DNA of 64,000 nucleotides from Streptomyces aureus (GTDB lineage Bacteria; Actinomycetota; Actinomycetes; Streptomycetales; Streptomycetaceae): NCBI RefSeq assembly GCF_000725495.1, contig NZ_JNZD01000001.1, positions 456,681 to 520,680 of the forward strand, in the 5' to 3' direction. Positions within the stretch are counted from its first letter, which is position 1. The number at the start of each line of letters is the position of its first letter. The position numbers and the translations under genes were made by a program. The notes beneath the pieces are model-generated. The model ran no database searches and had not been told where the DNA came from. It saw only the letters and a program-made list of their open reading frames with translations. This document shows, piece after piece, positions 63,520 to 64,000 of this stretch.

Positions 63520-64000
63520 TCACCGGCACAGGAACTTCGCCTCCGCCCAGTCGCCCAGGGACTTCGAGTCGAACGGGCCGAGGGGGTCGACGACGAGCCG
63601 GACCGTCCGCCGGCCCGTGAGGTCCACATGGACGGGGACCGCCGGGTCGCCGCCCTCGATCGGCGGTGACCGCCACAGCCGGGTCCCGTCCCCGTAGACG
63701 GAGAACCGCAGCGTGCCCAGGCCCAGCGTCAGGTCGTCGACGCCCGCCATCGCGTCGTACGCGCTGCACTCGCGGTTGAGGTCGATGGTCACCGACGACC
63801 TGCCGTGCACGGTCACGCCGTTCGTGAACCGGGTCTCGGCGATGCTCAGCCGGTGGCGCTTCCACACCCAGCTGCTCTCGCCGAGCCGCATCTCCGGTCC
63901 GGTGTGGTCGCCCAGGACGTCGTAGCCCAGATCGCTCCACCGGTAGACGGAGGGCGCGGGCGGGGCGGGCGGCGGTGTGGGTTCCGGGGCGGGGCTGGGC
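63520..64000 (-). CDS. NPCBM-domain protein, C-terminal end (gene continues past window)
   Basis: The last 160 codons of a gene read from beyond 64000. A proline-rich linker (PAPEPTPPPAPPAPS) precedes an NPCBM/NEW2 carbohydrate-binding domain: VYRWSDLGYDVLGDHTGPEMRLGESSWVWKRHRLSIAETRFTNGVTVHGRSSVTIDLNRECSAYDAMAGVDDL... ending at DSKSLGDWAEAKFLCR. The frame is open to 63999, so the visible ATG at 63891 is internal, not a start. The domain binds glycans or acts as a putative sugar-binding module of secreted glycosidases or kinases. What lies upstream cannot be seen. It converges with the AfsR-like gene, 30 bp from its stop. Confidence 0.82.
   Translation of the reverse strand, partial: PSPAPEPTPPPAPPAPSVYRWSDLGYDVLGDHTGPEMRLGESSWVWKRHRLSIAETRFTNGVTVHGRSSVTIDLNRECSAYDAMAGVDDLTLGLGTLRFSVYGDGTRLWRSPPIEGGDPAVPVHVDLTGRRTVRLVVDPLGPFDSKSLGDWAEAKFLCR

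Overview
The window is high-GC (about 72 percent by eye) actinobacterial chromosome and almost certainly comes from a Streptomyces. The evidence is direct: a bldC gene, an Lsr2 nucleoid protein, DUF3073 and DUF6274 proteins, an NsdA-like sporulation-associated regulator, an AfsR-like BTAD/NB-ARC regulator, a c-di-AMP-type riboswitch before a cell-wall peptidase, GTG/TTG starts and extreme GC3. From memory, the gene order (dnaX, purD, purC, lsr2, purSQL, purF, purM, DUF3073, vdh, bldC, hrpA ... trmB, NsdA-like, Asn-synthase-like, AfsR-like) matches the core-chromosome order of S. coelicolor around SCO4067-SCO4116. There is no rRNA, IS element, integrase, CRISPR array or complete biosynthetic cluster.

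Layout. 1-8.4 kb: 3' part of dnaX, then purD, a membrane protein that looks like a dead M48 peptidase, a dimethylformamidase-like protein and purC. 8.4-13.1 kb: two identical tRNA-Gly(GCC) genes bracket a four-gene minus-strand operon (ABC ATPase, permease, histidine kinase, LuxR-type response regulator); a third, structurally odd tRNA-Gly(UCC) follows. 13.2-24.2 kb: lsr2, the overlapping purS-purQ-purL genes, a divergent MFS/TetR pair, a mycothiol-dependent-type enzyme, a META lipoprotein, purF, purM and a DUF3073 gene. 24.5-28.2 kb: valine dehydrogenase, a conserved hypothetical gene and bldC with a long upstream region and a strong intrinsic terminator.

28.5-38 kb: tRNA-Asp, hrpA, a small membrane protein, a tRNA cluster (Glu, Asp, Phe), a metallophosphoesterase, a minimal zinc metallopeptidase, a serine-hydrolase-fold protein without catalytic residues, and a lipoprotein. 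38-48.3 kb: a DEAD-box helicase with an apparent one-base frameshift in its RGG tail, a secreted FG-GAP protein, an APC-family permease, tRNA-Lys, and a small flavin locus (ribA, a MarR regulator and a RibD-like fusion in reversed domain order), then initiator tRNA-Met. 48.3-64 kb: a PP2C phosphatase remnant, a ydaO-type riboswitch with its M23 peptidase, an aldo/keto reductase, PrsW, trmB, an L-2-hydroxyglutarate oxidase-like gene, the NsdA-like gene, an asparagine-synthase-like gene, the AfsR-like regulator and the C-terminus of an NPCBM-domain protein cut by the window edge.

Together the pur genes supply most of de novo purine synthesis: PurF (step 1), PurD (2), PurS/Q/L (4), PurM (5) and PurC (8); the remaining steps must lie elsewhere. 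The second theme is development and cell-wall remodelling (BldC, Lsr2, the NsdA-like protein, the riboswitch-controlled M23 peptidase, PrsW). I did not find a clearly new multi-gene system. The most unusual items are the tRNA-Gly(UCC), whose D- and T-loop changes resemble the staphylococcal peptidoglycan-dedicated tRNAs; the flavin mini-locus with the reversed RibD and a shared operator-like motif; the permease start buried in a perfect hairpin; and two apparent pseudoenzymes.
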